Source of the DNA: an uncultured Alistipes sp.
Lineage (GTDB): Bacteria; Bacteroidota; Bacteroidia; Bacteroidales; Rikenellaceae
Reading direction: 5' to 3'
Assembly (NCBI GenBank): GCA_944326855.1
Contig: CALVFO010000050.1
Coordinates: 1 to 60,335 of the forward strand
Length of the DNA: 60,335 nt
Part shown: one piece after another, positions 1-8,806 of the stretch
Layout: each line of letters opens with the position of its first letter
How positions within the stretch are numbered: the first letter of the stretch is position 1
Notes under the pieces: generated by a model
Seen by the model: the letters and a program-made list of their open reading frames with translations, nothing else
What the model was told of the DNA's origin: nothing
The model's database searches: none
Made by a program: the position numbers and the translations under genes

Positions 1-1205
1 CGGCCCAGGCCATCGTGGCCAAAGGGGATGTCGTTAAAACCGGCCAACTGATCGCCCAAAGCGGAGGGTTTGTTTCCGCGAACATTCACTCATCGGTTTC
101 AGGAACGGTTACTTCGCTCGAACCGGTAGCCGATGGGGGTGGGGTGCGCCGTCCGGCCATCACCATTCGGGTCGAAGGCGACGAATGGGTCGATACGATC
201 GATCGCACGCCCGATATCATCAAGGAATGCAACCTGACTCCGCAGGAAATCATCGCCAAAATTGCCGCAGCCGGTATCGTGGGGATGGGGGGTGCTACCT
301 TCCCGACCCAGGTGAAACTTTCCGTACCGCCGGGCAAAAAAGCCGAATACCTTATTATCAATGGGGTGGAATGCGAACCCTATCTGACCGCCGATCATCG
401 GGTGATGCTCGAACGCGGCGAAGAATTGCTGGTCGGCATCCGCATTCTGGCCAAGGCTCTGGGGGTCAAACAGGCTTATATCGGGATCGAAAACAATAAA
501 CCCGACGCCATCAAACACCTCAGCGAACTGTGCGCCATGACCACGGGCGTCGAAGTGGTTCCCCTGAAAGTACAATATCCGCAGGGCGGTGAAAAACAGC
601 TGATCGACGCTGTAATCGGCCGTCAGGTTCCTTCGGGCGGACTGCCTATCGACGTAGGTGCCGTGGTACAGAACGTAGGTACTTCGCTGGCCGTGTACGA
701 AGCTGTCCAGAAAAACAAACCGCTGATCGAACGCGTCGTGACGGTGACCGGCAAATCGCTGAAAAATCCTTCGAACCTGCTGGTTCGGGTCGGGACTCCG
801 ATCAGTGCCCTGATCGAACACTGTGGAGGATTGCCCGAAACGGCCCGCAAGGTCATCAACGGCGGTCCGATGATGGGTCGTGCCATGGCTAACCTGGATG
901 CCTCGGTGACCAAGGGAACTTCCGGCGTGCTGATGCTGGATGAACCCGAAGCCTTGCGCCCGGTATCCAGCAACTGTATCAAATGTGCCAAGTGCGTATC
1001 GGTTTGCCCGATGGCCCTGGAACCCTACCTGTTGAGCAACATGTCCAAACGCGGTATGTTTGCCGATCTGGAGCCGCTGAAAATCACCGATTGTATCGAA
1101 TGCGGTTCCTGCTCCTTTACCTGCCCGGCTGCACTGCCTCTGTTGGATTATATCCGCTTGGGTAAAGCCGAAGTGATGAAGATCATTCGTTCGCGCAAAT
1201 CGTAG
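1..1205 (+). CDS. rnfC: RnfC, electron transport complex subunit C (5' truncated by window)
   Basis: Membrane-associated NADH-side subunit of the Rnf complex, which couples reduced ferredoxin:NAD+ electron transfer to ion translocation. The reading frame is open from base 3, so the start codon lies upstream and the GTG at 15 is internal. The visible part has the lipoyl-like N-terminal region, then the nucleotide/FMN-binding domain with GIVGMGGATFP near 280-305. Near the C-terminus two [4Fe-4S] motifs are visible, CIKCAKCVSVCP (from 975) and CIECGSCSFTCP (from about 1092). It is followed by rnfD, rnfG, rnfE and rnfA on the same strand. rnfB, which normally precedes rnfC in Bacteroidota, is expected just outside the window. 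Confidence 0.96.
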   Translation, partial: AQAIVAKGDVVKTGQLIAQSGGFVSANIHSSVSGTVTSLEPVADGGGVRRPAITIRVEGDEWVDTIDRTPDIIKECNLTPQEIIAKIAAAGIVGMGGATFPTQVKLSVPPGKKAEYLIINGVECEPYLTADHRVMLERGEELLVGIRILAKALGVKQAYIGIENNKPDAIKHLSELCAMTTGVEVVPLKVQYPQGGEKQLIDAVIGRQVPSGGLPIDVGAVVQNVGTSLAVYEAVQKNKPLIERVVTVTGKSLKNPSNLLVRVGTPISALIEHCGGLPETARKVINGGPMMGRAMANLDASVTKGTSGVLMLDEPEALRPVSSNCIKCAKCVSVCPMALEPYLLSNMSKRGMFADLEPLKITDCIECGSCSFTCPAALPLLDYIRLGKAEVMKIIRSRKS

Positions 1206-1247
1206 GCGCCGGATAAGTTGGTTCAAAAAAGTGAAAAACAAACGATA

Positions 1248-2255
1248 ATGGAGAAAAAATTAGTTGTAGCGCCCTCTCCCCACATTCACGGCAATATGAC
1301 GACAACTCGTCTGATGCGCGACGTGTTGATTGCGCTGTTGCCCGCTTTCATCGTTTCGGTGGTGGTATACGGCGTGAATGCATTGATCGTAACGGCAGTT
1401 TCCGTTGCGTCCTGCGTATTGTTCGAATCCCTGATTTCCCGCTTTCTGTTGGGTAAACGTTCTACGGTCGGCGATCTTTCGGCTGTCGTAACCGGCGTTT
1501 TGCTGGCCTTCAACCTGCCCAGTTCGCTGCCGGTCTGGATGGTCGTTATCGGCGCCCTGGTGGCCATCGGTGTCGGCAAAATGTCGTTCGGCGGATTGGG
1601 TTGCAACCCGTTCAACCCGGCCCTGGTGGGACGTGTCTTCCTGTTGATCTCATTCCCGGTACAGATGACTACTTTCCCGATTCCCAACGGCGTGAATGCC
1701 TTGGGCGGAGCCGTAGACGCCGTTTCGGGACCTACGATTCTGGGGTTTGTCCGCGGAGCCCTGAAAGGAGGTATGACCACGGCCGATATCGCCGATCAAA
1801 TCTCGTATGGCGATATGATGCTGGGCTTTAAGGCCGGATCGTTCGGTGAAGTCGCCGCGTTGGCCCTCTTGCTGGGTTTTGCCTATCTGCTCTATCGTAA
1901 AGTCATTACATGGCATATTCCGGTATTCGTGCTGGGAACCATGTTCGTATTCAGCGGTATTCTCTGGGGCATCGATCCCTTGCACTACATGAATCCCCTG
2001 TTCCAGATTCTGACCGGAGGTGCTCTGCTGGGGGCAATCTTCATGGCAACCGATTATGTGACCTCGCCCATGACCTATAAAGGGATGGCCATTTATGGGA
2101 TCGGCATCGGGTTGATCACGATTCTGATCCGTGTCTGGGGGGCTTATCCCGAAGGGATGTCTTTTGCGATCCTGATCATGAACGCGGTAGTGCCCTTGAT
2201 TAACAAATATGTGAAGCCCAAACGTTTCGGGGCAGTAACGGCTAAAACGAAGTAG
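1248..2255 (+). CDS. rnfD: RnfD, membrane subunit with covalent FMN
   Basis: Integral membrane subunit of Rnf (335 aa) that carries a covalently bound FMN and is thought to lie on the ion path. About nine to ten hydrophobic segments are visible. The start is taken as ATG 1248 (MEKKLVVAPSPHIHG), because the SPH motif at the N-terminus is typical of the family; an in-frame TTG at 1218 is only 12 bases past the rnfC stop and has no support. The flavinylation site reads VSGPTILG, close to the S/T-G-A-T consensus but with Pro in place of Ala. The gene lies 42 bases after rnfC and 4 bases before rnfG. Confidence 0.95.
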   Translation: MEKKLVVAPSPHIHGNMTTTRLMRDVLIALLPAFIVSVVVYGVNALIVTAVSVASCVLFESLISRFLLGKRSTVGDLSAVVTGVLLAFNLPSSLPVWMVVIGALVAIGVGKMSFGGLGCNPFNPALVGRVFLLISFPVQMTTFPIPNGVNALGGAVDAVSGPTILGFVRGALKGGMTTADIADQISYGDMMLGFKAGSFGEVAALALLLGFAYLLYRKVITWHIPVFVLGTMFVFSGILWGIDPLHYMNPLFQILTGGALLGAIFMATDYVTSPMTYKGMAIYGIGIGLITILIRVWGAYPEGMSFAILIMNAVVPLINKYVKPKRFGAVTAKTK

Positions 2256-2259
2256 AAGG

Positions 2260-2847
2260 ATGGAAAGTTCATTGAAAAATATGGTGCTCACGCTGCTGAC
2301 CATTACGCTGGTCACGTCAGCTGTCGTGGGCTTGGTCTATCAAGTGACCGAAGAGCCGATCGCCGAAGCTAAAATGGCTCAAGTGACCGGAGCCATCGCT
2401 CAGGTGCTGCCTGCGTTCGACAATAACCCGGCCGACCTGAAACAAACTCAAATGGTGGAAGGCAAAGAAGTGATCATCTATCCGGCCTTGAACGGAACCG
2501 ATACGGTGGGCTATGCCATCGAAACGTTTTCCAACAACGGTTTCGGGGGCATGATCAAACTGATGGTAGGCTTCCTGCCGGACGGGACGATCTATAAGGT
2601 CGAAACCCTCTCCCACAGCGAAACCCCGGGATTGGGTGACAAAATGGAACGTAAAAAATCGAACTTCTCCGTGCAGTTCGAAGGTAAAAATCCGGCCAGC
2701 TTCAAGCTGAGCGTTAAAAAGGACGGCGGCGACGTGGATGCCATTACGGCTTCGACGATCAGTTCACGTGCTTTCACGGACGCGGTCGACCGGGCTTATA
2801 AGGTGTTTCAATCGTTGAACCAGAAAGGAGGAGAAAGCCATGAGTAA
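2260..2847 (+). CDS. rnfG: RnfG, periplasmic FMN-binding subunit
   Basis: FMN-binding electron-transfer subunit (195 aa) with one N-terminal membrane anchor (residues about 8-27) and a periplasmic FMN-binding domain. The domain shows the family pattern of a Gly-rich stretch (NNGFGGMIKLMVGF) followed by SHSETPGLGDKM. The flavinylated threonine lies in the motif ITASTISSRAF, the Bacteroidota form of the S/T-G-A-T site. It starts 4 bases after the rnfD stop and its end overlaps the rnfE start by 8 bases, which implies translational coupling. Confidence 0.95.
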   Translation: MESSLKNMVLTLLTITLVTSAVVGLVYQVTEEPIAEAKMAQVTGAIAQVLPAFDNNPADLKQTQMVEGKEVIIYPALNGTDTVGYAIETFSNNGFGGMIKLMVGFLPDGTIYKVETLSHSETPGLGDKMERKKSNFSVQFEGKNPASFKLSVKKDGGDVDAITASTISSRAFTDAVDRAYKVFQSLNQKGGESHE

Positions 2848-3427
2848 ATTGCAACTGTTGACTAAAGGGCTGATCAAGGAAAACCCCACTTTCGTCCTGT
2901 TGTTGGGGATGTGCCCTACGCTGGGAACGACCACTTCGGCTATCAACGGTCTGGGGATGGGCGTGGCGACGTTGTTCGTGCTGACGCTTTCGAACATGGC
3001 CATTTCGTTGATCAAAAACGTGGTCCCGGGGAAAGTCCGTATTCCCGCTTTCATTGTGGTGATCGCCTCCTTCGTGACGGTGGTACAGCTGCTGATGGAA
3101 GCCTACCTGCCGGATCTGTATGCCACCCTGGGTGTGTTTATCCCGTTGATCGTGGTAAACTGCATCATTCTGGGACGTGCCGAAGCCTTCGCTTCGAAAA
3201 ACAATGTCATCGACTCGGCCCTGGACGGTCTGGGTATCGGGCTGGGCTTCACCATGTCCCTGACGATTCTGGGTGCCGTTCGTGAAATGCTGGGATCGGG
3301 TTCGATCTTCGGACTGAAATTCGTGACGGGCGATGCCATGCTGGTATTCGTCCTGGCTCCCGGAGCCTTCATCGCGTTGGGCTACCTGCTGGTCATCTTC
3401 AATAAATTAACGGCTAAACTCAGATAA
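2840..3427 (+). CDS. rnfE: RnfE, membrane subunit
   Basis: Integral membrane subunit (195 aa) of Rnf; with RnfA it forms the membrane core that holds a [2Fe-2S] cluster between the two subunits. The sequence is almost entirely hydrophobic helices. The N-terminal [21 protein letters not shown] and the internal [13 protein letters not shown] carry the conserved cysteines (in MCP and NCI). The ATG at 2840 overlaps the end of rnfG and is preceded by a good Shine-Dalgarno sequence (aaaggagg at 2823-2830), unusual here since most genes in the window lack one. rnfA follows 2 bases downstream. Confidence 0.95.
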   Translation: MSKLQLLTKGLIKENPTFVLLLGMCPTLGTTTSAINGLGMGVATLFVLTLSNMAISLIKNVVPGKVRIPAFIVVIASFVTVVQLLMEAYLPDLYATLGVFIPLIVVNCIILGRAEAFASKNNVIDSALDGLGIGLGFTMSLTILGAVREMLGSGSIFGLKFVTGDAMLVFVLAPGAFIALGYLLVIFNKLTAKLR

Positions 3428-3429
3428 CT

Positions 3430-4008
3430 ATGGAATACTTCATCATCATTATCGGGTCGATTTTCGTCAATAACATCGTATTGGCCCAGTTCCTGGGAAT
3501 CTGTCCTTTTTTGGGGGTTTCCACGAAAGTATCCACTTCGGCCGGTATGGGTGCAGCCGTTACTTTCGTAATGGCCATCGCATCGATCGCCGCCTACCTG
3601 ATTCAATACTTCGTACTCGTTCCGCTGCATATCGAATATATGCAAACCATTACTTTCATTCTGGTGATTGCCGCGCTGGTTCAGATGGTGGAAATCATCC
3701 TCAAAAAAGTGAGCCCGGCATTGTATCAGGCTCTGGGGATTTTCCTGCCTTTGATCACCACCAACTGTGCCGTGCTGGGGGTTGCCATTCTGTTGGTACA
3801 AAAGGAATACAACCTGGCCGAATCGGTGGTGTATGCCGTCTCGACGGCCATCGGTTTTACCTTGGCGCTGGTACTTTTCGCCGGATTGCGCGAACGTCTC
3901 GAACTGGAAAACCTGCCCAAAGCCATGAAAGGCATTCCCATTGCTTTGATAACGGCCGGGATTCTGGCCATGGCCTTTATGGGATTCTCGGGCCTGGTCC
4001 GCATGTAA
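3430..4008 (+). CDS. rnfA: RnfA, membrane subunit
   Basis: Last gene of the rnf operon (192 aa), homologous to RnfE and NqrE. Six hydrophobic segments are visible; the conserved cysteines lie in [10 protein letters not shown] (residues about 22-31) and [10 protein letters not shown] (about 100-110), positions known in the family to bind the membrane [2Fe-2S] cluster with RnfE. It starts 2 bases after the rnfE stop and is followed at once by a strong intrinsic terminator, which marks the end of the operon. Confidence 0.95.
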   Translation: MEYFIIIIGSIFVNNIVLAQFLGICPFLGVSTKVSTSAGMGAAVTFVMAIASIAAYLIQYFVLVPLHIEYMQTITFILVIAALVQMVEIILKKVSPALYQALGIFLPLITTNCAVLGVAILLVQKEYNLAESVVYAVSTAIGFTLALVLFAGLRERLELENLPKAMKGIPIALITAGILAMAFMGFSGLVRM

Positions 4009-4027
4009 TTCGAGAAGAATACCTCAG

Positions 4028-4063
4028 AAAAGGGCTCGCAGCATGCGAGCCCTTTTCTTTTTC
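4028..4063 (+). terminator. Intrinsic terminator of the rnf operon
   Basis: A perfect 9-bp stem (gggctcgca / tgcgagccc) with a 3-base loop is flanked by A and T runs and ends in ttttcttttt. It lies 20 bases after the rnfA stop. Confidence 0.9.
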
Positions 4064-4133
4064 CCGGAGAGAAGCCTGAAAATCGGAAAAAGGTTTTCAG
4101 AAAATAAGCCGATGAAATTCTGACTGAAAAGGT

Positions 4134-4141
4134 TATCTTTG
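4134..4141 (+). promoter_or_regulatory. -7 element (TATCTTTG) for the Omp85-like gene
   Basis: Matches the Bacteroidota -7 consensus TAnnTTTG about 50 bases before the next start codon, just after the rnf terminator. No clear TTTG -33 box is seen at the right distance. Confidence 0.55.
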
Positions 4142-4191
4142 TTTTATCGGATACGCAACGACGATCCTTTTGTGCGTTTGAGCGGAAAGAT

Positions 4192-6048
4192 ATGGCTTGT
4201 ATGCGGCGTATGAAATGTGGTTGGATTACGATATGGGCTGTCATAGCAGCTTTTTCGTTGCAGGCTCAGGGAATCTCCTCCCCCGAGCCGGCTCCACCCG
4301 CTGCCATAGGTCATTTCCCCACAGGGGGAGGATCGGGCCGTCTCAGCTCGGACACCATCCAATTCCGACAACTTTTCCCTGACAATCCGAAATCGGGAAA
4401 ACTGGCCAAGCTCCTGCGCAACACCTTGACCCGACGACGGAATCCGGCTTCCGAGCGGGAAGCCATGCGTCGGGAAAACGATTATTACGACCGCTTCGAA
4501 GGCCGTACCATCGGAGCTATCCATATCTTCCGAAACAATGTTTTCGATGAAGATCAGGATCTTCGTTGGCCCGAACGTCTGGCCAATTCCACCCATACGA
4601 TTACCCGGGAAAAACAGATTCAACGCGACTTGTTGTTTCAGGAGGGCGATACGATAGATCCCATTCTGATGATGAACAACCGCCGACTGATCCGTTCGCG
4701 GGATTACATCGCGGATGTCAACATGCTGATCGTTCCTCAAAAAGAGGATACAACCGTCGTGGATGTTTATGTCATTACCCGGGACAAATGGTCGATCAGT
4801 GCCGATGCCAGTTTCGGGGGGGACGGCAAGTCGTTCGTCGAGCTTTACGACAACAATATCTTCGGATGGGGTAACAAACTGAGTATTACGACTTCTTTCG
4901 ATTGGAAACATCGTTTCGACTACGGAGGCAACGGCCTCGAATATGAGATTCCGAATATCGCAGGGAGTTTTTTCAGCGGACGTCTGATTGCCCGGAAACA
5001 TTTCGATATCTCCGAGTACGGTCTGGAAATCAACAAGGAATTTATTCGCCGTACGGATTATGCCGTGGGAGTCTCCCTGTTTCAAAACCGGGAACGAATC
5101 CATATATACGATCAAGATACGATCATCAAAACCACCTGGAAAGCAGCGGATGTGTGGGGCGGTCGTTCCCTCTATATTCCCGCCTGGAAAAGCAGTCTCT
5201 ACTTTAGCGGTCGCCTCTCTTATTTGGATTATCTGGAACGACCGCCGGTCAGCGAAATGCTGAATCCCTATTTCCATGACGAGACGTTGTTGTTAGCCGA
5301 GGTCGGGGTGTATCGGGAACGTTTCCGTACGACCAACCGTATTTATGGGTACGGCATCAACGAATATGTGGCACACGGCTACAAACTGGGACTCAATACC
5401 GGATACAGTTGGGGCGAGTTCGGGAATCGATGGTATATGGGACTTAATTTTTCGGGCGGAGCCTTTACCCGTATCGGTTATTTCGGAGGATCGATCGGAT
5501 TGGGGAGCTATCTGAATCATCATGACGGGAAATTTTACCGTTCGGCTTTGGTCTCCGAGTTGCGCTATTTCAGCAATCTGCGGGGCGAAAACCGATATCC
5601 GGTCAGGCAATTCGTGACGATCGGTCTGACCCGCGGATGGAATCGGCTGGACGGTTACCAGGAAGTGATCGGATTTACCGATGATATGCAATTACGTGCA
5701 CTCAGACGCCGTGTTTTCGGACAAAATCGTTTGCTGATGAACACCGAAACGGTTGTATTCACGCCGTGGCACATCTATGAATTTCGATTCGCCATGTTTG
5801 CCTTTTTGGATATGGGGCTGATCGGAAATTATGGCAATCTGTTTAAAAACGATTTTTACAGCACGATAGGACTCGGAGTGCGTATCAAGAACGAACACCT
5901 GATCTTCAATACCGTCACAATACGATTAGGCGTGGCATTGGGCAAAAACGGGCTGGTGGAAAGTCAATATTTCCGTATCGACAACAGTGAAAGAATGGCT
6001 TTGATGCGGTTCATTCCGCAAAAGCCCGTAGTGATTCCTTACGAGTAA
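4192..6048 (+). CDS. BamA/TamA-family (Omp85) outer membrane protein
   Basis: A 618-aa protein with a signal peptide (hydrophobic stretch ending ...SLQAQ near residue 27), a proline-rich linker, one region that looks like a POTRA domain (about residues 98-200, FEGRTIGAIHIFRNNVFDE to VDVYVITRDKWS) and a long C-terminal region of alternating amphipathic strands typical of a 16-strand Omp85 barrel (about 205-618). Inference: it inserts or exports proteins or lipids at the outer membrane. It is shorter than BamA and has one visible POTRA rather than five, so it is not the essential BamA itself. The start could also be ATG 4201 or 4210. It is monocistronic, with its own -7 element. Confidence 0.75.
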   Translation: MACMRRMKCGWITIWAVIAAFSLQAQGISSPEPAPPAAIGHFPTGGGSGRLSSDTIQFRQLFPDNPKSGKLAKLLRNTLTRRRNPASEREAMRRENDYYDRFEGRTIGAIHIFRNNVFDEDQDLRWPERLANSTHTITREKQIQRDLLFQEGDTIDPILMMNNRRLIRSRDYIADVNMLIVPQKEDTTVVDVYVITRDKWSISADASFGGDGKSFVELYDNNIFGWGNKLSITTSFDWKHRFDYGGNGLEYEIPNIAGSFFSGRLIARKHFDISEYGLEINKEFIRRTDYAVGVSLFQNRERIHIYDQDTIIKTTWKAADVWGGRSLYIPAWKSSLYFSGRLSYLDYLERPPVSEMLNPYFHDETLLLAEVGVYRERFRTTNRIYGYGINEYVAHGYKLGLNTGYSWGEFGNRWYMGLNFSGGAFTRIGYFGGSIGLGSYLNHHDGKFYRSALVSELRYFSNLRGENRYPVRQFVTIGLTRGWNRLDGYQEVIGFTDDMQLRALRRRVFGQNRLLMNTETVVFTPWHIYEFRFAMFAFLDMGLIGNYGNLFKNDFYSTIGLGVRIKNEHLIFNTVTIRLGVALGKNGLVESQYFRIDNSERMALMRFIPQKPVVIPYE

Positions 6049-6149
6049 ACCCTCCGACACCGCAAAACACGGTATTTGTTTTCGTTCGATGGAGATCAAT
6101 GCCAGGGAAGAGCAGAATCGCTGCCGGATTTGATTTCAGAGCATGGCCT

Positions 6150-6953
6150 TTATGCCAGCAGGATCAAACTGACGGCCATCACCACCATACCGGTCAACAG
6201 TCCGTAGATCGAGATATGATGTTCTCCATAGGCCTCGGCTGCAGGGAGCAGTTCATCCAGCGAAATAAACACCATGATACCGGCTACGGCGGCGAATACA
6301 CAGTTGAGCAGCAAGGGACTCATAAAGGGGGTCAGGATCAGATAAGCGCTCAGGGCTCCGATCGGTTCGGCCAATCCGGACATGAACGAGTACCAAAAGG
6401 CTTTTCGCTTGTTGCCGGTCGCGAAATAGATGGGGACCGATACGGCGATTCCTTCCGGGATGTTGTGAATGGCGATGGCAATGGCGATAGCGATCCCCAA
6501 TCCCGGCGAATTGACCGAAGCGATAAAGGTAGCGATCCCTTCCGGAAAGTTGTGCACTCCGATAATAATGGCGGTCAATATTCCCGTCCGCATCAATTTT
6601 CCCCGATCATGCGGAGGATGCTGCATGCTTTCCACGCTTTTGATTTCATGCGGATTCTCTTTCGAGGGCACCAGCTTATCGATGAGGGCTGCGATCAAAA
6701 TGCCTCCGAAGAAAGCAGCGGCACAAACCAATTTCCCGGTCTGATTCCCCAACATATCGGTCAATTCGATTTGAGCGCCATGCAGCAATTCCACGAACGA
6801 GACATAAATCATCACACCCGCCGATACGCCCAGTGAGAACGAGAGGAATTTCTTGTCGGTGTGCTTGGCGAAGAAAGCGATGGCGCTGCCGATCCCTGTG
6901 GCCAAACCGGCCATCAGGGTCAGCAAAAACGCATATAATACGGTGGAGGACAT
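6150..6953 (-). CDS. zupT: ZIP-family metal transporter, ZupT-like
   Basis: Inner-membrane divalent metal importer (267 aa; zinc preferred in the family, also Fe and Mn). Eight hydrophobic segments are visible. The metal-binding helices carry the signature HNFPEG (about residue 134) and HNIPEG (about 163), plus VSFVELLHG in an earlier helix. A histidine-containing loop (QHPPHDRG) lies between helices 3 and 4. The gene lies 27 bases downstream of purE on the same strand, so it is probably co-transcribed with it; no functional link is obvious. Confidence 0.92.
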   Translation of the reverse strand: MSSTVLYAFLLTLMAGLATGIGSAIAFFAKHTDKKFLSFSLGVSAGVMIYVSFVELLHGAQIELTDMLGNQTGKLVCAAAFFGGILIAALIDKLVPSKENPHEIKSVESMQHPPHDRGKLMRTGILTAIIIGVHNFPEGIATFIASVNSPGLGIAIAIAIAIHNIPEGIAVSVPIYFATGNKRKAFWYSFMSGLAEPIGALSAYLILTPFMSPLLLNCVFAAVAGIMVFISLDELLPAAEAYGEHHISIYGLLTGMVVMAVSLILLA

Positions 6954-6980
6954 AACACCGGAAGTTATTGACGATCAGAT

Positions 6981-7493
6981 TTAGTTGGTTTTGAACGGCA
7001 TTTTGATTTCAGCCAGTTCCCGGTTGGCCTTTTCGATTTTACCGGCCAGTTCTTTTTTGAATTTAAGAATCCGTTCCGTAGCGGCTTCGTCGCCCGAGGC
7101 CATGATCTGAGCCGCCAGAATCGCACCGTTGCGGGCTCCGTCCAGCGCCATGGTAGCCACCGGAATGCCGGCAGGCATTTGCAGAATGGAGAGAATACTG
7201 TCCCAGCCGTCGATGGAGTTGGAAGACTTGATCGGAATACCGATGACAGGCAGGGGAGTAAGGGCCGCAATGATTCCCGGCAGGTGAGCGGCACCCCCGG
7301 CTCCGGCAATGATGACGCGGATGCCGCGTTTGTGAGCATTTTTAGCAAAATCAACGACCAGTTCGGGAACCCGGTGGGCGGACAAAGCGTTGATTTCATA
7401 AGGAATTTCCATCTCATCGAGGAATTTAGCAGCGGCTTCCATAACCTTCAGGTCGGACGTACTGCCCATAATGATGCTGACTTTGGGTGTCAT
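6981..7493 (-). CDS. purE: PurE, N5-CAIR mutase
   Basis: Class I N5-carboxyaminoimidazole ribonucleotide mutase of de novo purine synthesis (170 aa, usual length). Visible motifs are IIMGSTSDLKVM near the N-terminus (GSxSD phosphate/CO2-site loop), NALSAHRVP (about 36-44) and IAGAGGAAHLPG (about 66-77). The partner purK is not nearby. The gene is divergent from hpt, and the two promoters share a 16-bp block (see 7531-7546). zupT follows 27 bases downstream. Confidence 0.96.
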   Translation of the reverse strand: MTPKVSIIMGSTSDLKVMEAAAKFLDEMEIPYEINALSAHRVPELVVDFAKNAHKRGIRVIIAGAGGAAHLPGIIAALTPLPVIGIPIKSSNSIDGWDSILSILQMPAGIPVATMALDGARNGAILAAQIMASGDEAATERILKFKKELAGKIEKANRELAEIKMPFKTN

Positions 7494-7530
7494 AATGCAG
7501 CGAGAATTTTATTATTGAAGAATTAATCTA

Positions 7531-7546
7531 TACTTTTGCAAAGATA
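7531..7546. promoter_or_regulatory. Abutting divergent -7 elements for hpt (+) and purE (-)
   Basis: TACTTTTG (7531-7538, plus strand) is joined directly to CAAAGATA (7539-7546), which reads TATCTTTG on the minus strand. Both fit TAnnTTTG. The predicted transcription starts cross (about 7545 for hpt, about 7532 for purE), so one polymerase at a time should bind. The -33 boxes are weak (tttt at 7507-7510 on the plus side). Confidence 0.65.
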
Positions 7547-7561
7547 ACTAAAAACCTGGCA

Positions 7562-8134
7562 ATGGGAACGATTTCCGATACAAATGACCGGTTCAATGCT
7601 CGCATCCGATTGGGAGATAAAGAGTTTCAACCGATGATTTCCCACGAAGAGCTCCTGGCGGCCATCGACCGGGTGGCTCAGCGGATCAATCACGATTATC
7701 GGCACCGGGAGTTTCCGCTGTTTATGGGCGTACTCAACGGTTCGTTTATGTTTATGGCCGAATTGCTGCAACGCATCGAACTGACCTGTGAAACTTCGTT
7801 TGTCAAAATCGCTTCCTATCAGGGAACAACCTCCAGCGGTCGGGTACAGGAACTCATCGGGCTGACCGATAATTTGCAGGGACGTCATGTGGTGATCGTG
7901 GAGGATATCGTGGACACAGGATCCAGCATCGACTTTCTGATGCGTATGCTCGCAGGCCATCGTCCGGCCAGCATAGCGGTTGCCACCCTGCTGTTCAAAC
8001 CCGAGGCCTATCGGATGAACTATCCGATCGAATATCCCGCTTTGGAAATATCCGACCGCTTCGTCGTAGGATTCGGTCTGGATTATAATCAGATGGGACG
8101 GAATTTGAAAGAAATTTATGAATTGGCAAAATAA
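7562..8134 (+). CDS. hpt: Hypoxanthine phosphoribosyltransferase
   Basis: Cytoplasmic purine salvage enzyme (190 aa) converting hypoxanthine/guanine plus PRPP to IMP/GMP. The PRPP-binding motif is visible as VVIVEDIVDTGSS (about residues 110-122), with the flexible-loop region SYQGTTSSG (about 83-91) before it and a C-terminal VVGFGLDYN. The leader is very short: the start codon lies about 17 bases from the predicted transcription start. Its 3' end overlaps queE by 17 bases. Confidence 0.95.
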   Translation: MGTISDTNDRFNARIRLGDKEFQPMISHEELLAAIDRVAQRINHDYRHREFPLFMGVLNGSFMFMAELLQRIELTCETSFVKIASYQGTTSSGRVQELIGLTDNLQGRHVVIVEDIVDTGSSIDFLMRMLAGHRPASIAVATLLFKPEAYRMNYPIEYPALEISDRFVVGFGLDYNQMGRNLKEIYELAK

Positions 8135-8753
8135 CGAGGAACTATTGGACGGCGGACGCAAACTGCCGCTGGTCGAAGACTTTTATACCATACAGGGAGA
8201 GGGATTTCATAGCGGTAAACCGGCCTATTTCATTCGGTTGGGAGGCTGTGATGTAGGATGTCGCTGGTGCGACGCCAAAATGACGTGGAATCCTCGTTTG
8301 TATCCCCCCGTCGACATCGAAACCGTTGTGGAACGGGCAGCCTCTTTTCCGGCCCAGGCCATCGTCATTACCGGAGGAGAACCTTCTTTGTACCCGCTGG
8401 GGCCTCTGACCAAGGCTTTGCATGACAAAGGCCTGCAGATTTTTCTGGAAACCTCGGGTGCTCACGAACTCAGCGGATCATTCAACTGGATCTGTTTATC
8501 GCCCAAAAAACAAAACCCTCCGGTAGAAAGTATTTTTTCAAGAGCCGACGAGTTGAAAGTCATTGTCGAATCGGAAGAAGATTTCCGCTGGGCCGAAGCC
8601 AATGCGGCTCGGGTTGCTGCCCGATGCATGCTCTATCTGCAACCGGAATGGAGTCGCAGCGATGCGATCATGAGCTCCGTCGTGGAATATGCCAAAGCGA
8701 ATCCCCGCTGGAACATATCGATCCAGACGCATAAATACATGCATATTCCGTAA
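8118..8753 (+). CDS. queE: QueE, 7-carboxy-7-deazaguanine synthase
   Basis: Radical SAM enzyme of queuosine (7-deazaguanine) biosynthesis, converting 6-carboxytetrahydropterin to CDG (211 aa). The [4Fe-4S] motif CDVGCRWC (CX3CX2C, about residues 43-50) is preceded by YTIQGEGFHSG, the hallmark N-terminal QueE motif, and followed by VITGGEPSLY (about 87-96). The ATG at 8118 lies inside the end of hpt, so translation is probably coupled. Other queuosine genes are not in the window. Confidence 0.94.
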   Translation: MNWQNNEELLDGGRKLPLVEDFYTIQGEGFHSGKPAYFIRLGGCDVGCRWCDAKMTWNPRLYPPVDIETVVERAASFPAQAIVITGGEPSLYPLGPLTKALHDKGLQIFLETSGAHELSGSFNWICLSPKKQNPPVESIFSRADELKVIVESEEDFRWAEANAARVAARCMLYLQPEWSRSDAIMSSVVEYAKANPRWNISIQTHKYMHIP

Positions 8754-8806
8754 TTTTCCGGCAGGGAGTAATTTCCCGGCAGAAGGGGAGAAGTGACCGG
8801 AGCGGG

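Noticed and set aside
99-1241. 380-codon minus-strand frame across rnfC
   Set aside because: Antisense to rnfC, which has two Fe-S motifs and fits its operon.
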